NCBI GenBank assembly: GCA_015698045.1
Contig: BLAL01000257.1
Coordinates: 887,501 to 951,500 of the forward strand
Length of the DNA: 64,000 bases
DNA from: Rhizophagus clarus
Taxonomy: Eukaryota; Glomeromycota; Glomeromycetes; Glomerales; Glomeraceae
Direction of reading: 5' to 3'
Position numbers and translations under genes: made by a program. Positions 1 through 11,536 of this stretch are shown in pieces. The stretch's first letter is position 1. Every line of letters starts with the position of its first letter. The notes beneath the pieces are model-generated. The model did no database searches, was not told where the DNA came from, and saw only the letters and a program-made list of their open reading frames with translations.

Positions 1-2895
1 CGATTTTTTTCGCGACCCTTTCAATTTGATTTTTTAGACCGTTTAAACGTGCATTCTGATCGTCCAATTTGATCGTTACTTTTACGGAAAAGACAATGCA
101 TTGAAAATCTATACTTAAAATATTTTTCATCAATTTTGTAAATCATTCTAATAATAATTGCTGCGACTTTTTAACGAGGTTAAATTTCTCTCTTAATAAA
201 ATTCTATGAATGCTTTACCTTTTGTAAATTTCCCTTCGAAAATTGTTATATTTCAGACTTTTCTATCCGAAAAAAGGTTTCAAGAAAATGTTTATTAGTG
301 AAATTTCTTTCTCGCATGTTGCGTATTATTTTACCCAAGAATTTTCTCCGTATTGAACCTTATTTACCGTTATATTCTTCGGTATCATATGATAATTACA
401 TTTAGTTAACTTTTGGGCTTTGAGAATTCTGTTACCTCCTCTTACACTCCTTTTCAACTCTTTGTACTTAACATATAAATAAGTGTAGTCTTAGAAGTAT
501 ACACGTTTTTAAAAATGAATAACTTTATATGAGCTTGTCTCGAAATTCTTCCGTCATAACCCTTTTCCTTGAATAACTTACCTTCTTAAAATGTGAAAGA
601 TGATTAAGTTAAATTGTTCAACACAGTGAATAAATCGTTACCTTCGTTCGTTTACCTGTGAAGTGGATAAAGTTTTATTGAAAGTATATATATATATATG
701 TATATGTATATGTATATTTATAAAAAAAAAAAAGTATTTCTAAAGCTTTCTTCGAAATACTTTATATATATATATATTCCTACTTTATTGATCCCACGAA
801 CGATATTCTTTTCTTATTGCAAATAATGTGGATAAATGGTAAATTAATTAATTAAATAAAAATCAGAATATATTATATTTAAGCATGTTTATTCAAAAAA
901 AAAGTGACGTTTTAAAATTTTCGTTAGGTTAACGATTCCTCATTATAATTAGCAGAAATGTAAGGTTGAATGAAGTTTTAGAAATGAGTAGTTATTAATT
1001 TTTTATGAGCATTTAAAGGAAAACGAGTAATGCTCGTGTAAGCGTGCGAATGTTGTCATGGTGAGCTTGATGAAATCATGCTATATTTATATTAACATTT
1101 AAACAGATCGTCAAATATTTTATTTATAAAAAAAGAACGTTATACGTATAGAGTATATTACATTAATTACTAAAATCCAAATATTAGATCAAACATCCTT
1201 ATGATCATAATTTTATTGTGATATACAAACTCCTTTATTCATTGGGACCGTATAAATATTTATATCACTATTTTGAAATTGAGACTGGACTAAAGGTTGC
1301 GTTTGTGTAGAGTATATATTGTATAGTGGGTTATTGTAGCATTCTTAAGAAGATTAAATGAACAAACAATGATTTCAAAAAAATCTTGATTAAAACAAAA
1401 GGAATTTCCTTAAACTTTTATTTATTTGATATTATAGCGATAATTATTCCTTTTAAATTACAAGATCAGTAATAACAAAATATAAATATACTGAAGTCAT
1501 ATAAAACTTTTGTTATCAGAATATACATACGTACTCTGCGATAGATCAATCAAGTTTCGAACCTTAGTCCCCGTACTGACCGAGTGAATGAACTAAATTT
1601 ATACAATAATAATCTCTTTGTGTTTCGTGACTTGCTGAACCACTTGCTTGACGTAAAATTCTCGCCGAAATCCTTTTTATGATACACTATCGCCTGTGAA
1701 TTATTTTGATTTCATGATGTTAGTATAAATATTAAATATTATAAATTATTATATATTATTTATGTTATATAATATTCCTATATATTCTATGATCCCAGGA
1801 GAAAATCAAAAGATAGTATAAATAAATAATTCTCTAACAATCCCTTCGATTTTTATCGAACTTACGTTAAAAAAAATGCAATAGCTTATTCATTACATAA
1901 AAACGTTTAATTGTTGATATCATATAATACTTCAATCACTTCAGACTGTGACAGGTTATTCGTGTTAGACCACGGATAGATACGCATGAAAGGTCAGAAA
2001 CAGAAGATCGAACTTGTCCGTTGGAAGTTTGAAGGATCAGAAACGTGAGCAATGCCCAAAGTGGTTTGGTCAACTCAAGGGATAGATTAGGACCTATTAC
2101 TAACTAAATGCTTAATGCATGCGGGTTCGAATAGTGTTCGAATCTCGCTAAAACCAGGTTGCCACATGGCACAAAACGAACAATTTTTTGTTCTTGAGAG
2201 AAAGTAGTAAATTAATTTTGCATTCAAATACTTCAAATAAATACAACAAAGAAATTTGAATCCAAATCAAACCTTGTTTAAAATAAATATTGTTTTTTAA
2301 TTACTAGCATTCTAATTTAAAACCCCAATTTCTTTAGAGAGGAAGTTATTATACTGTACAGTGTGAACGGGGAAAATATTTTTTTTAAAAAAAATTCACA
2401 TGATAATTGTGTGACTGTCAATGACAAATTATAAGTTATTGTGATCGGCCATCTTTGATACTGTTCTATTCAAAAAAAAAAAAAATTTGTGAAGACACCA
2501 ATATTTATTATGTATTATGTAGAAATCATTATTATGTAGAAATTATATTTGTCATATTGTATGTCATGTTAATATCGGTATAAAATAAAAATAAACTCAA
2601 ATAAGAAGATACGATAACAATATCATTATTACTTAAAATTTCTGGATACAGTGAAATCACATGTGCAATAATCATGTGATAGAATTACAGGAGAGAAAAA
2701 TGTCCAGAGTTACTGTATAATAATTTTGGCTATACTGTTAGGATTATATACACGGGGTCAACCCAAATTTTGAAATTGTCCAGATTTTATTAAATGTGTA
2801 ATTGTAGGTACAAAGAATGACAAAAAAAAATAATGTTTTTTTTTATTAATTTTCATTAATACATTAGAAAAATAATGACTAAATTACGCTAAACT
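1..2895. other. AT-rich intergenic DNA
   Basis: No reading frame here has recognisable domains or splice-linked exons. The stretch is AT-rich with short homopolymers and TA/TATG microsatellites near 687-720 and 763-776. The only structured object I could support is the tRNA-like unit at 2053-2189, listed separately. Confidence 0.6.
2053..2189 (+). repeat. tRNA-like unit, candidate SINE or tRNA pseudogene
   Basis: An A-box-like segment starts at 2053 (TGCCCAAAGTGG) and contains a foldable D-arm (CCAA..TTGG). About 65 bp further on is a T-arm in which the stem GCGGG (2121-2125) pairs with CTCGC (2144-2148). The T-loop TTCGAAT occurs twice (2126-2132 and 2137-2143) because of an 11-bp insertion. 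A T6 run at 2184-2189 could end Pol III transcription. The acceptor stem does not pair, so this is not a working tRNA. A tRNA-derived SINE or pseudogene fits best. Confidence 0.4.
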
Positions 2896-4002
2896 TTACT
2901 TCATAATATGAACTGGAAAAACCTTCGCTGGAGCGCAAACCTTAAATCCATTTGGATAAATTGATTTAAAAATTAGTGGAAATGAACAAACTTCAACGAC
3001 CAAATCTTCAATTTCATCCTCATCCCAACTGCCTTTCATGTAAGATTGATTTATTTTTTCGTTATTATTGAACCAATGATATTTAACTCCTGGTTCTTGA
3101 ATAAGTAAACTGAAATAAAAGATTCTAATAACACTTATAACCAAATCTTTCGCTAATGAATTTACATATTTTTTCTTTTTAATATCTTTAATTACACGAT
3201 ATTTATTCATCATCATATTAATCTTTTTAGAGATAACATAAATTAAGTTGTGTATACCATCGGATGTACTGATATCGTTAAATCCTCGAGTACCAAGTGC
3301 AATATAAATTTGTCGACGTAATCTTATCGGTGTAATATCAGACTCAGGATAATAATTTTTATTTGAGCGTGTAAAATAAAAATCCGCTTGAGTAAGTATT
3401 TCTTCAAGCACATGACGTTGTAATATAGCTTTGACGAGTAATTTGTTTGTTGGTTCCTTATCAAAAATCTTTGATTGACATCCATATTTAATTAAAAGTT
3501 TTTTTACTTCATTTATATTAATATTTATTTTAGGTGTCAAATTTGTGACATAATTCTCTAAAGTATCCTGTAATTCTATAATATCATTGTTAAATATGAT
3601 ATTATTATGATCATCGTCACTTAAATTAAAATTCCTTGTTGTTGATTGATAATTTGATGATTCAACTTTCTTTTGTTTCAATGATTGAATTTGAGATTTT
3701 ATTTCTTTTAATTGTTGTTCTAAATCATTACATTGTGATTCAAAAAGTTCCCTTTCTTCTTTTAAGAATTCTGACTTTATTTGGATGTTGACGTTGTCAT
3801 CTTCAAGAAATTCATAATGTTTTTGTAATTCAAGTCCAATAATATTCTCCATTTGTGTATGTGAAATTGTTTCATTTCGATTATTCGAATAATAATAATA
3901 TTTATTTCCTGAAAATTTCGGTTCCACGTCAACTTTTGCGGAAAAAATATAATTGCTATTAATAATTGTAGTGTTAGGATTTTTCATCGTATTTGCTGCC
4001 AT
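2896..4002 (-). CDS. Family X coiled-coil protein, copy X-A (368 aa)
   Basis: Single exon of 368 codons ending in TAA. Residues about 45-120 are charged and heptad-like, consistent with coiled coil. The remainder is a conserved domain shared with three other genes in this window. Its landmarks are 'LENYVTNL.PKI', 'LLIKYGCQSKI', 'VLEEIL.QADFYF', 'IALGTRGFNDI', 'RIFYF' with 'IQEP', 'YHWF.NNEKIN', 'SYMKGSWDEDEIEDLVVEV' and 'APAKVFP'. I know of no named family for it. Compared with the paralogues, X-A lacks about 28 residues between 'YYPES' and 'ITPIRLR', and it lacks an acidic tail. It is divergent from Hsp70-A, with 862 bp between the start codons. The start at 4002 is the first Met; Met6 begins 'MKNPN', matching an internal Met of X-D. 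Function is unknown; a partner or scaffold for the neighbouring Hsp70 is inference. Confidence 0.85.
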   Translation of the reverse strand: MAANTMKNPNTTIINSNYIFSAKVDVEPKFSGNKYYYYSNNRNETISHTQMENIIGLELQKHYEFLEDDNVNIQIKSEFLKEERELFESQCNDLEQQLKEIKSQIQSLKQKKVESSNYQSTTRNFNLSDDDHNNIIFNNDIIELQDTLENYVTNLTPKINININEVKKLLIKYGCQSKIFDKEPTNKLLVKAILQRHVLEEILTQADFYFTRSNKNYYPESDITPIRLRRQIYIALGTRGFNDISTSDGIHNLIYVISKKINMMMNKYRVIKDIKKKKYVNSLAKDLVISVIRIFYFSLLIQEPGVKYHWFNNNEKINQSYMKGSWDEDEIEDLVVEVCSFPLIFKSIYPNGFKVCAPAKVFPVHIMK

Positions 4003-4864
4003 TTATTACTATTATTATTTTTAAAAAAGGGTTAAAAAAATGTCACTAGAATATTAACCTAAACCAATGGAAACGAAATAACTAAAACAAAAATTTAAGC
4101 TTTAATAGCTAAATCAATTAACTAACTTATTTATATAAAAAAAAATATATAACTATTAAACCTCCGGCTTATATTTAAACGAACCTTATTGGTGGTTATT
4201 ACAAAGGTTTATTGAATTATTAAAGGAAACAAAGGTTTTACGTAGAAAAAATATATATATACCTAAAACGTTACGGGGGAAACAAAAAGAAAAGTTTTAC
4301 ACAAATATTGAATGCCTTAATGGGAAACAATTACGATAAAATATAGTAATTGATGCGATGATAATCATGTTACGATTTTCCCAATAGTTGTTCCAAAATA
4401 ATAATAATAATACAATATAAAACACATCACTCATTCCTTCCTCCTTTTATAAGAAAATTGTTTCAATTTTTTTTTCTTATTATTTTCCTTATTCATGATT
4501 TGAATTAGATCCATATATCTATTTTTGGGGATGGGCTAAGTTGTTTATTCATTTTTTAAATGGAATTTATTCTTAAAAGGTATCCTTACATTGATTGCTT
4601 GGTTTTATCGGGAATTATCACCGGACCATGCGAAAGAACCTCCTTTTTATCTGCATCACTAAGCCTATTTTTGATATATGGCAAAGCGTTGTACATGATT
4701 TTTTTTGTACAATTATTTAACTTTTTAAATTATTAAATATTTGAATTAGTTATCATCAAAGACATCAAAATTCTTTCTCCTCAATCCAAAAAAAAAAAAA
4801 AAAAGATTTTTCGTTTTTTTTTTTTTTTTCTTTTAATTTCTTTCCTTCTTTTTGAGTATTACAA
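4003..4864. promoter_or_regulatory. Bidirectional intergenic region of pair A
   Basis: This 862-bp space separates the starts of X-A (minus) and Hsp70-A (plus), so it must hold both promoters. It is AT-rich, with long A and T runs at 4788-4830 just upstream of the Hsp70 start. I could not align it convincingly with the B and C intergenic regions, which resemble each other. No heat-shock element is obvious to me. Confidence 0.5.
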
Positions 4865-7162
4865 ATGTCAAACTCAAGTAACGACGCTATTCGTGTAGTC
4901 GCTGCTATAGGTGCGTTTTTTATTTCTATGAAAAAATGTTTAACCTTTTTAAGTAAAAGAAAAAAAAATTAATATTACACTGATTTTTCACTTTGCTTGA
5001 TTTTTAAGATTTTGGGACTACATTTTCGGTAAGATATTAGTCGTTTTCTATTTTAAAATATACAGATGCCTATATGTACTAATGCATTATATTTGTTTAA
5101 AGGGTTTCGCTTATGCTCATAAATCGAATCCAAAGGATATCATTGTACATGATAAATGGCCAGATTTTTCTGGATACCTTAAAATTCCAACGGCCGTAAA
5201 GTATGATGAATCTTTAAAATTAACATCTTGGGGATTTTCTGCATTAGCAGAAAAGCCGAATAAAAAAATTAAATCTTCTGATATAAAACCTGCGGAAAAA
5301 TTTAAGTTACATTTAAGTAAAATGGACGATAAAAATAAACCTCCTTTACCAGAAGGTTTAGATCCTAAAACTGCTATAACTGATTATCTTAGAGAGATGG
5401 GTAAAATTATGAAAGAAACTATTAAATCTCGTTGGGATATTGATTTCTTTAAACAAGTTTTGATCGTCATGACGGTAAATTGTTTTCCTTTTTTTTTTTT
5501 TATGATGATTTTTTAAAAAAATTAATACAAAATTCTTTATATAGATTCCAGCTGAATTTGATAGTATAGCTATGGATACTATACGTGATTGTTTGTTAAA
5601 TGCAGGAATTACTGATAAAAAGCACAGTAAGAACTTGAAATTTACCACTGAACGTAAGTACAAAAAAAAAATCTTCCCTCTATTTGTTTTATCTACGTCG
5701 TCACGTGAATGACTTATTATAAATCCCTTATTAGCTGAAGCTGCTGCGATTCATTGCATGAAGATTCTAAAAGAACTTAGAATTGGCGTTGACTGTAAGT
5801 TTATATAAGGTGTATTTAAAAAAATCAATATCAATATAATTAATATAATTATTTACATATAACATACACTCATTTTTTAGCATCGTACATTGTTGTCGAT
5901 TGTGGCGGTGGTACTGTTGATTTGACAACTCGAAAACTTATGAGAGGTGAAAAAATCGGTGAAACAACCGAAAGAAAAGGGGATTATTGTGGTGGAATTT
6001 ATATTGAAGAAGAATTTCTTAAATTTCTTGCCGATAAAGTTGGTTCGTCAGCGATTAATCTCGTGAAAGACAAGCATTATGGTCAATTACAATATATGAT
6101 ACAAGAATTTTGTAGACGCGTTAAACTCCCATTCAATGGACAAAAAGATGATTTTAAACCTTTTGATTTGGATTTAGAGGGTAATTACTTGCTTTTTAAA
6201 TTTTAGAACCAAAAAAGAAAAAAAAATTAATTTTTAATAAATTCGCTTCTTTTTAATTATTAAGAATACTGTCCAGTTATTAAGCAATATGTTAAAGGTT
6301 CTGAGCTTGATCAAATGGAAGAAGTAGAATGGGTTATCGAATTGAAATTTGAAGACGTGAAGAGAATGTTTGATCCAATTGTAGCAAAAGTTTTATGCTT
6401 AATTCGTACACAACTGAACGCGAATAAAAATTGTAAGGCTATGTTTCTCGTTGGGGGTTTTAGCGAGTCCAAATATTTACAAGCAAGAGTTAGAAAAGAA
6501 TATGGACAAAAAATAAAGAATATATCTGTTCCTCTAAACCCAATGGCAGCAATTGTACAAGGAGGTAATGAATTATTATCGCTATCTGATAATTATTATC
6601 GGCTATATATTAACAAATTTTTTATTTAATTAGCCGTCCGGTTTGGATTGAGAAAGGAGGTCGTCGCTACTCGTGTATTAAAATGGACATACGGTAATTT
6701 ATATCAATAAAAAATACTAACCGAATTGTAAAACGATTTTAATTAAAATTTTTTTACTATCTCTTTTTAATCATACTAGGAACTGATGTTGCTCGTAGAT
6801 GGGAACGTGGTGATCCAATAAATCGAATACTTCCGGGTGGTATAATTGTCGAATTTTCAAAATTAGCGGTAAAAGGAGAAATAGTCCCGGTTGATTCAGG
6901 AATACAAACAGTATTTACTCCTGGTTCTATATTCCAAAGTGAAGTTGGGTTCGATATATATACTACTGACAATGAGAATGCAAAATTTTGTGATTCTCCA
7001 GGGGTAAAATTACTTGGTAACTGGTCTATTAATATTCCTATAACACTAAATGTAAGACCAATATTATTTATCATGTCTTTTGGTGAAATTGAGATTGAAG
7101 CTCATGCTTTTAATTTGGAAACTGGTGATAGATATGATAATACGTTTGAATTAGATATTTAG
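4865..7162 (+). CDS. HSPA12-like Hsp70 family ATPase, copy A (9 exons, 549 aa)
   Basis: Spliced model: 4865-4910, 5009-5028, 5103-5474, 5545-5653, 5735-5794, 5881-6180, 6265-6564, 6634-6693, 6780-7162 (1650 nt, 549 codons plus TAG). Every junction is GT..AG. The actin/Hsp70 ATPase motifs are in order: phosphate-1 'AAIDFGTTFSGFAYAH' (about 13-28), phosphate-2 'YIVVDCGGGTVDLTTRKL' (about 205-222) and adenosine 'LVGGFSESKYL' (about 364-374). The 'VDCGGGTVD' and 'GGFSES' versions resemble the HSPA12A/B branch. No canonical peptide-binding domain follows; about 175 residues remain. Unlike copies B and C, the N-terminus before phosphate-1 is only 15 residues, without a poly-Asp stretch, and the lysine-rich linker in exon 3 is short. 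It faces X-A. An AATAAA lies about 125 bp downstream. Role: probably an ATP-dependent chaperone-like protein; client unknown. Confidence 0.92.
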
Positions 7163-7757
7163 ATTAGGTGGTTCTTTTGTTTTTTTCTGATTAACCCTTT
7201 TTCGTTAAATTCTGATTTAATGTATTGTGCAAAGCATAACTAACGAATGATTTGTCAAAATTTTACTATATTCTTTGTATAAGACAAATAAAATGAGCAT
7301 CATTAATATTTTTTAGAGATTTACCTCAATTTGGATATAATTAATTGACTTATTAAAGGTTTTAAAGGTGTAATTTAATTTAGATAAAACCGTCACAGAT
7401 TTGAAACATGGATGAAACTAATGGAAGTGACAAGTATTGAATAACTCATAATTTTATTGAATGTTGTACAAAAGGGGTCGAGGTTTTATCCACTTTATAT
7501 ATTTATCAAAGTTTACTCAAATATAGGAAAAATGGACATCTAAGAATGCAATAAACTACAGTATTTTCGACCACTTTTCGATTTATTTTACAATTATTGT
7601 TTCTCTGTCGCAGAATTTTATATAAGTATATATATGTACAAAAAGTAAAAAAAATAATAAAATTTTATTTAACAATGAGAAATAAAAATGTACAGTGTAT
7701 TTATTTATTATATACATATTCAATTTGTCCTTTTATAGTAGTGCTTATCCAGCTTTT
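7163..7757. other. Convergent intergenic region
   Basis: This is the 3' space between Hsp70-A (plus) and X-D (minus). It is AT-rich with an AATAAA at 7287. I see no gene or repeat in it. Confidence 0.6.
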
Positions 7758-9950
7758 TTAATAAACTATAACCTGATCATTAAATGTTTTGTCGTGAAAA
7801 TGTTCTTCAGGTTCGGTTAAATTAGCTTGATCGGAATCGTATTCATCCAACTCATCGAACTTTGAATCATCATTTGATGAGTAAATATTGAATTTACGTC
7901 CTATTGACATTCCTAAATCCATCAATTTTTCTCCTAAACTTTGCTCTTTCATAATATGAATTGGAAAAACCTTTGCTGGAGTACAAATTTTGTCACCATC
8001 ATCTTCTGGTTTATAAATCATAGGGAAACAACAAACTTCAACGACCATATCTTCAATTTCATCCTCATCCCAACTGCCTTTCATGTAAGATTTATTAATT
8101 CTTTCATTATTGTGAAACCAATGATACTGAGCTGTCGGTTCCTGAATACGTAAACGAAAATAAAAAATCCTAACAACATTTCGTACTAAGTCTTCTGCCA
8201 AAGCATTTACATATTTTTTCTTCTTAATATCATTAATTTTACGACATTTATCCATCATATTATTAATTGTATTTGGGACAATATCAATAAAATTGTGTTT
8301 AGAAATATTACCATCGATTTTTCGGATATCGTTAAATCCTCGAGTACCAAGTGCAGTATAAACTTGTTGACGTAATCTTATTGGTGTAATACGAGTTATT
8401 TCATCATCACCTAGACGATCATTATAAAATTTTTTCATCAAATCATTTAAAACCGCAACTTGAGAGATTATCTTAGACTCAAGATGATGATCTTTATTTG
8501 AATCTTTGAAACTCTCGAAATAAAAATCCGCTTGAGCAAGAATTTCTTCAAGCGCATAACGTTGTAATACAGCCTTAATAAGTGGTCTGTTTGGTTCTTC
8601 GTCAGAAATCTTTGATTGACAACCGTATTTAAGTAAAAGTTCCCTTATTTTATTTATATCAACATCTATTTTAGGTTTCAAATTTGTAACATAATTTTCT
8701 AAAGTATCTTGTAATGATAAGATATCTTGACCAAGTTTAACATTATTGTTTGGATCATCGACATTAAAATCAAAATTCGTTGCAATTCCAAGAGCTGATT
8801 GATATTTTGCTGCTTCATCTTCTAAATCTTTATTCTTTTGTTTCAATGATTTGATCAGGGAATTTTTTTCCTTTAATTGTTGTTCTGATATATTATATTG
8901 CGATTCAAAGTATTCTTTATTTTGCTTTAATTCATCAAGATTACCGATTTGATCTTTATATTTTTGTTTTAATTCTTCAAAAGCGAGCGCTTGATCTTCA
9001 TGTTTTTGCTTTAATTCTTCAAAGTTATCACCCTGATCGTTATATTTTTGACTTAATTCTTCAAAGCTAACTTTTTGATCCTTATATTTTTGCTTAAATT
9101 TTTCAAAGTCATAATTCTGATCTTTAAATTTTTGTTTTAATATTTCAAGGGCGAGGATTTGTTCATCACGTTTTCGTTTTGATTCTTCAAAGTTATTTTT
9201 TTGATTTATATATTTTTGGTTCAGTTCTTCAAGGTTAGCATTTTGATTTTTATATTTTTGATTTAATTCTTCGAATTTATCACTTTGGTTGCTATATTTT
9301 TGTTTCAGTTCTTCAAAGTTATCTTTTTGATTTATATATTTTTGCTTCAGTTCTTCAAGGTTAGCATTTTGATCTTTATATTTTTGATTTAATTCTTCGA
9401 ATTTATCACTTTGGTTGCTATATTTTTGTTTCAATTCTTCAAAGCTATCATTTTGATCGTTATATTTTTGTTTAAATTCTTCAAAACTATTACTTTGATC
9501 ATTATATTCTTGTTTCAATTCTTCAAAGCTATTATTTTTATCGTTATATTTTTGATTTAATTCTTCAAAAGCACGTTTTAATTCCAAATATTTCGTTCCA
9601 AAGGAATCTAAAAGTTCTTGTCTATCATTTTGTAAGGTAATGAGAGTTTTTTTAACATTTTCGTATTTTTCTTTATAAGTAGCGAGCCTATTTTCATAAT
9701 CATTAAATGACTGATCTTTTTTTATTATTTCATCCTTAAGACTTTTGTTTTCATTTTCTAATGACTCTTTTTCTAATTGAACTTGTTGAAATGCGGCCTT
9801 AAATCTTTCAAATTCATCACTTTCATTATCATAAGTCGTAGGTTGTTGTTGTACTTGATTTTGAGTTTTATTTTTATCTTTAATGGTTTTCCCTTTCTTT
9901 GTTGGATTTTTCATAAACTTTTCAAAATGTATCTTTTTTAGCCTCTTCAT
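7758..9950 (-). CDS. Family X coiled-coil protein, copy X-D, with 14-residue repeats (730 aa)
   Basis: Single exon of 730 codons, TAA stop, the longest of the four X genes. Residues 1-125 are charged. Residues 126-349 hold sixteen in-phase units of 14 residues with consensus 'FEELKQKYxDQxxx' (two heptads each), a long uninterrupted coiled coil. Residues about 385-690 are the conserved X domain, including 'ALGIATNF', 'LENYVTNLKPKID', 'ALGTRGFNDI', 'AEDLVRNVVRIFYF', 'YHWFHNNE' and 'SYMKGSWDEDEIEDMVVEV'. The tail is mildly acidic. The listed start is the longest; Met13 ('MKNPTKKGK', start at 9914) aligns with Met6 of X-A and could be the real one. Its divergent partner on the plus side is the decayed Hsp70 that begins near 11311, so X-D appears to have lost its partner. 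Function unknown. Confidence 0.85.
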   Translation of the reverse strand: MKRLKKIHFEKFMKNPTKKGKTIKDKNKTQNQVQQQPTTYDNESDEFERFKAAFQQVQLEKESLENENKSLKDEIIKKDQSFNDYENRLATYKEKYENVKKTLITLQNDRQELLDSFGTKYLELKRAFEELNQKYNDKNNSFEELKQEYNDQSNSFEEFKQKYNDQNDSFEELKQKYSNQSDKFEELNQKYKDQNANLEELKQKYINQKDNFEELKQKYSNQSDKFEELNQKYKNQNANLEELNQKYINQKNNFEESKRKRDEQILALEILKQKFKDQNYDFEKFKQKYKDQKVSFEELSQKYNDQGDNFEELKQKHEDQALAFEELKQKYKDQIGNLDELKQNKEYFESQYNISEQQLKEKNSLIKSLKQKNKDLEDEAAKYQSALGIATNFDFNVDDPNNNVKLGQDILSLQDTLENYVTNLKPKIDVDINKIRELLLKYGCQSKISDEEPNRPLIKAVLQRYALEEILAQADFYFESFKDSNKDHHLESKIISQVAVLNDLMKKFYNDRLGDDEITRITPIRLRQQVYTALGTRGFNDIRKIDGNISKHNFIDIVPNTINNMMDKCRKINDIKKKKYVNALAEDLVRNVVRIFYFRLRIQEPTAQYHWFHNNERINKSYMKGSWDEDEIEDMVVEVCCFPMIYKPEDDGDKICTPAKVFPIHIMKEQSLGEKLMDLGMSIGRKFNIYSSNDDSKFDELDEYDSDQANLTEPEEHFHDKTFNDQVIVY
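8904..9575 (-). repeat. 42-bp tandem repeat array inside X-D (16 units)
   Basis: These are sixteen 42-bp units encoding residues 126-349 of X-D. Blocks of units recur in the same order ('KYSNQSDKFEELNQKYK' then 'NQNANLEEL..KYINQK' appears twice), which points to expansion by duplication of about 126-bp higher-order blocks. The paralogues X-A, X-B and X-C lack the array. All units keep the frame. Confidence 0.85.
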
Positions 9951-11310
9951 GTTAAGGGGATTTTGAAAGGAAAAATTTCAAAACAAGAAAAAAGAAAATC
10001 GAACGTAATATTTTAAAATATAATGAATGTTACAAATAAATTAGTATCAACCTTTTTTATAAAATTTTTTGATTCAGAAAATTTTTATTTACGTATATTC
10101 TGCGTAATTTGCGCAATTTTCGTTGGCAATCTGTTACCATATATATATATTACAATAAATTTAACCTTTTCCCTATTACGAAAAAAAAATGTATCACACA
10201 CACGTAAGAGAATCATTTAATTGTATCAAATAAAAAATGACTAATATTTTTTGGGTTTTTTACAAAAATGTCAACAGCAAAAATTGGGATAAGATTATTA
10301 AGGTTAACACATTCCGATTGACCATCGTTTAATGAGTAAAATGAGTTCATTGGTGCGTATTACATGTTAACAAATCGAAAGTTCTACAAATTCAAAGTAT
10401 TGGTCATATGAATCGGTTTTTTTTACGATGGGTATAGTTTTTTAATGTTTCATAAAAAAAAGTGAATACTGCGCCACGTAGGTACCACCAAATCATTGAC
10501 GTGTAAATTTTTGGTTAAACACTATACGGTAATATTTACATGTACTATTCAATTTAAAGTTAGTTGTCCTAACAAATTGTTTAATAAATATGTAATTAAC
10601 AAAACAATTAGTTTGATTTTTATGGATAATTTATTATAAATCCGATATTATTAATATTATGGACAAATTCCCCAAAATAAGGATTTTTTGTTTGATTAAA
10701 ATCGAAAGTTTTTTTTTAGTTATTTCATTCGACACATTCGTATATCATAAATAGATCATAGATTTTTGACTATATTTTTATTTTATTAAAAATTGTTGGA
10801 GAATCCATAATTATTATTTTATTATTACGAAAATATTGATCATATTTAATATATAAAAAAAAAATTCTTCGTTACTTTGGATGATGAAGTCCCAGTATTC
10901 TGGTTTTAATTAGTATTTTCAACAGTGATCAAATATGACATATCCCAACTTTTATTTGTCAACATATAGATACCGTTATAAAGGATTTGTGTCGAACAAT
11001 CTTGCAACAAGTTGATTTTTGTTATAACTTTATAATTAATGTATACTAATTATACAGAATTTTATACGTATACTACATACTGTATATTAGAATTCTAAAA
11101 TGAAGCCATGAATACTGTAAACGTGCATTCATAGTTGATTAGGGACAGTACAAGTTTTTAACTGATTTAGCTGATGTATGTATGCAGGTTTAAAAACACT
11201 TATGATTGCAAGTGAAGTACATATCATATCAAGATATTAGATAATTAAATAAATATGGTTCGTTTTTCGTTTTCTAGTGTTGAATTTGGAAAATGTCTAA
11301 ATTTGACATC
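9951..11310. other. AT-rich region upstream of X-D
   Basis: By analogy with the other pairs this was probably the shared promoter of X-D and its now-decayed Hsp70. A 65-codon plus-strand ORF at 10023-10220 has one hydrophobic stretch but no supporting feature. Nothing else is recognisable. Confidence 0.4.
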
Positions 11311-11536
11311 ATAATAACATCGATTGTGATGGGTACCATTGATTTGACAACTCGAAAAATCAAAACATGAATTTATCAAATCCTTTGTAATTTGATGATG
11401 TCACATTCGTTATAAATTTAAATTTAATTGTGAACAATTTGAAAAACTTTCGGCAATGTTTATTGGTTCGCGGTTTAGAGAATCTAAAAAAGAGTTGTGG
11501 ATATTTTTAATTCCGTAATTAATTATACCCGATTTG
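11311..11536 (+). pseudogene. Hsp70-like relic 1, 5' part (interrupted by transposons)
   Basis: Degenerate match to Hsp70 exons 6 and 7 of the genes at 4865, 33586 and 46129. 'CGATTGTGATGGGTACC' followed by 'TTGATTTGACAACTCG' (11321-11356) is the phosphate-2 segment with lost glycine codons. 'GGTTCGCGGTTTAGAGAATC' (near 11465) is the adenosine motif. No open frame remains. The relic stops at CCCGATTTG and resumes at 26902 beyond the nested transposons. Relic 2 (41747-42180) shares the same decay and is uninterrupted at this point, so the decay came before the duplication of this segment. Confidence 0.75.

Noticed and set aside
2053..2189. Functional tRNA gene (Leu/Ser-like)
   Set aside because: The acceptor stem does not pair and the T-arm has an 11-bp insertion; kept only as a tRNA-like repeat.
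8904..9575. CRISPR-like array or satellite
   Set aside because: The 42-bp repeats are in-frame coding repeats within X-D, with no spacers.
10023..10220. 65-codon ORF with a hydrophobic stretch near the X-D start
   Set aside because: No Kozak or splice support, no paralogue next to the other X genes; probably chance.
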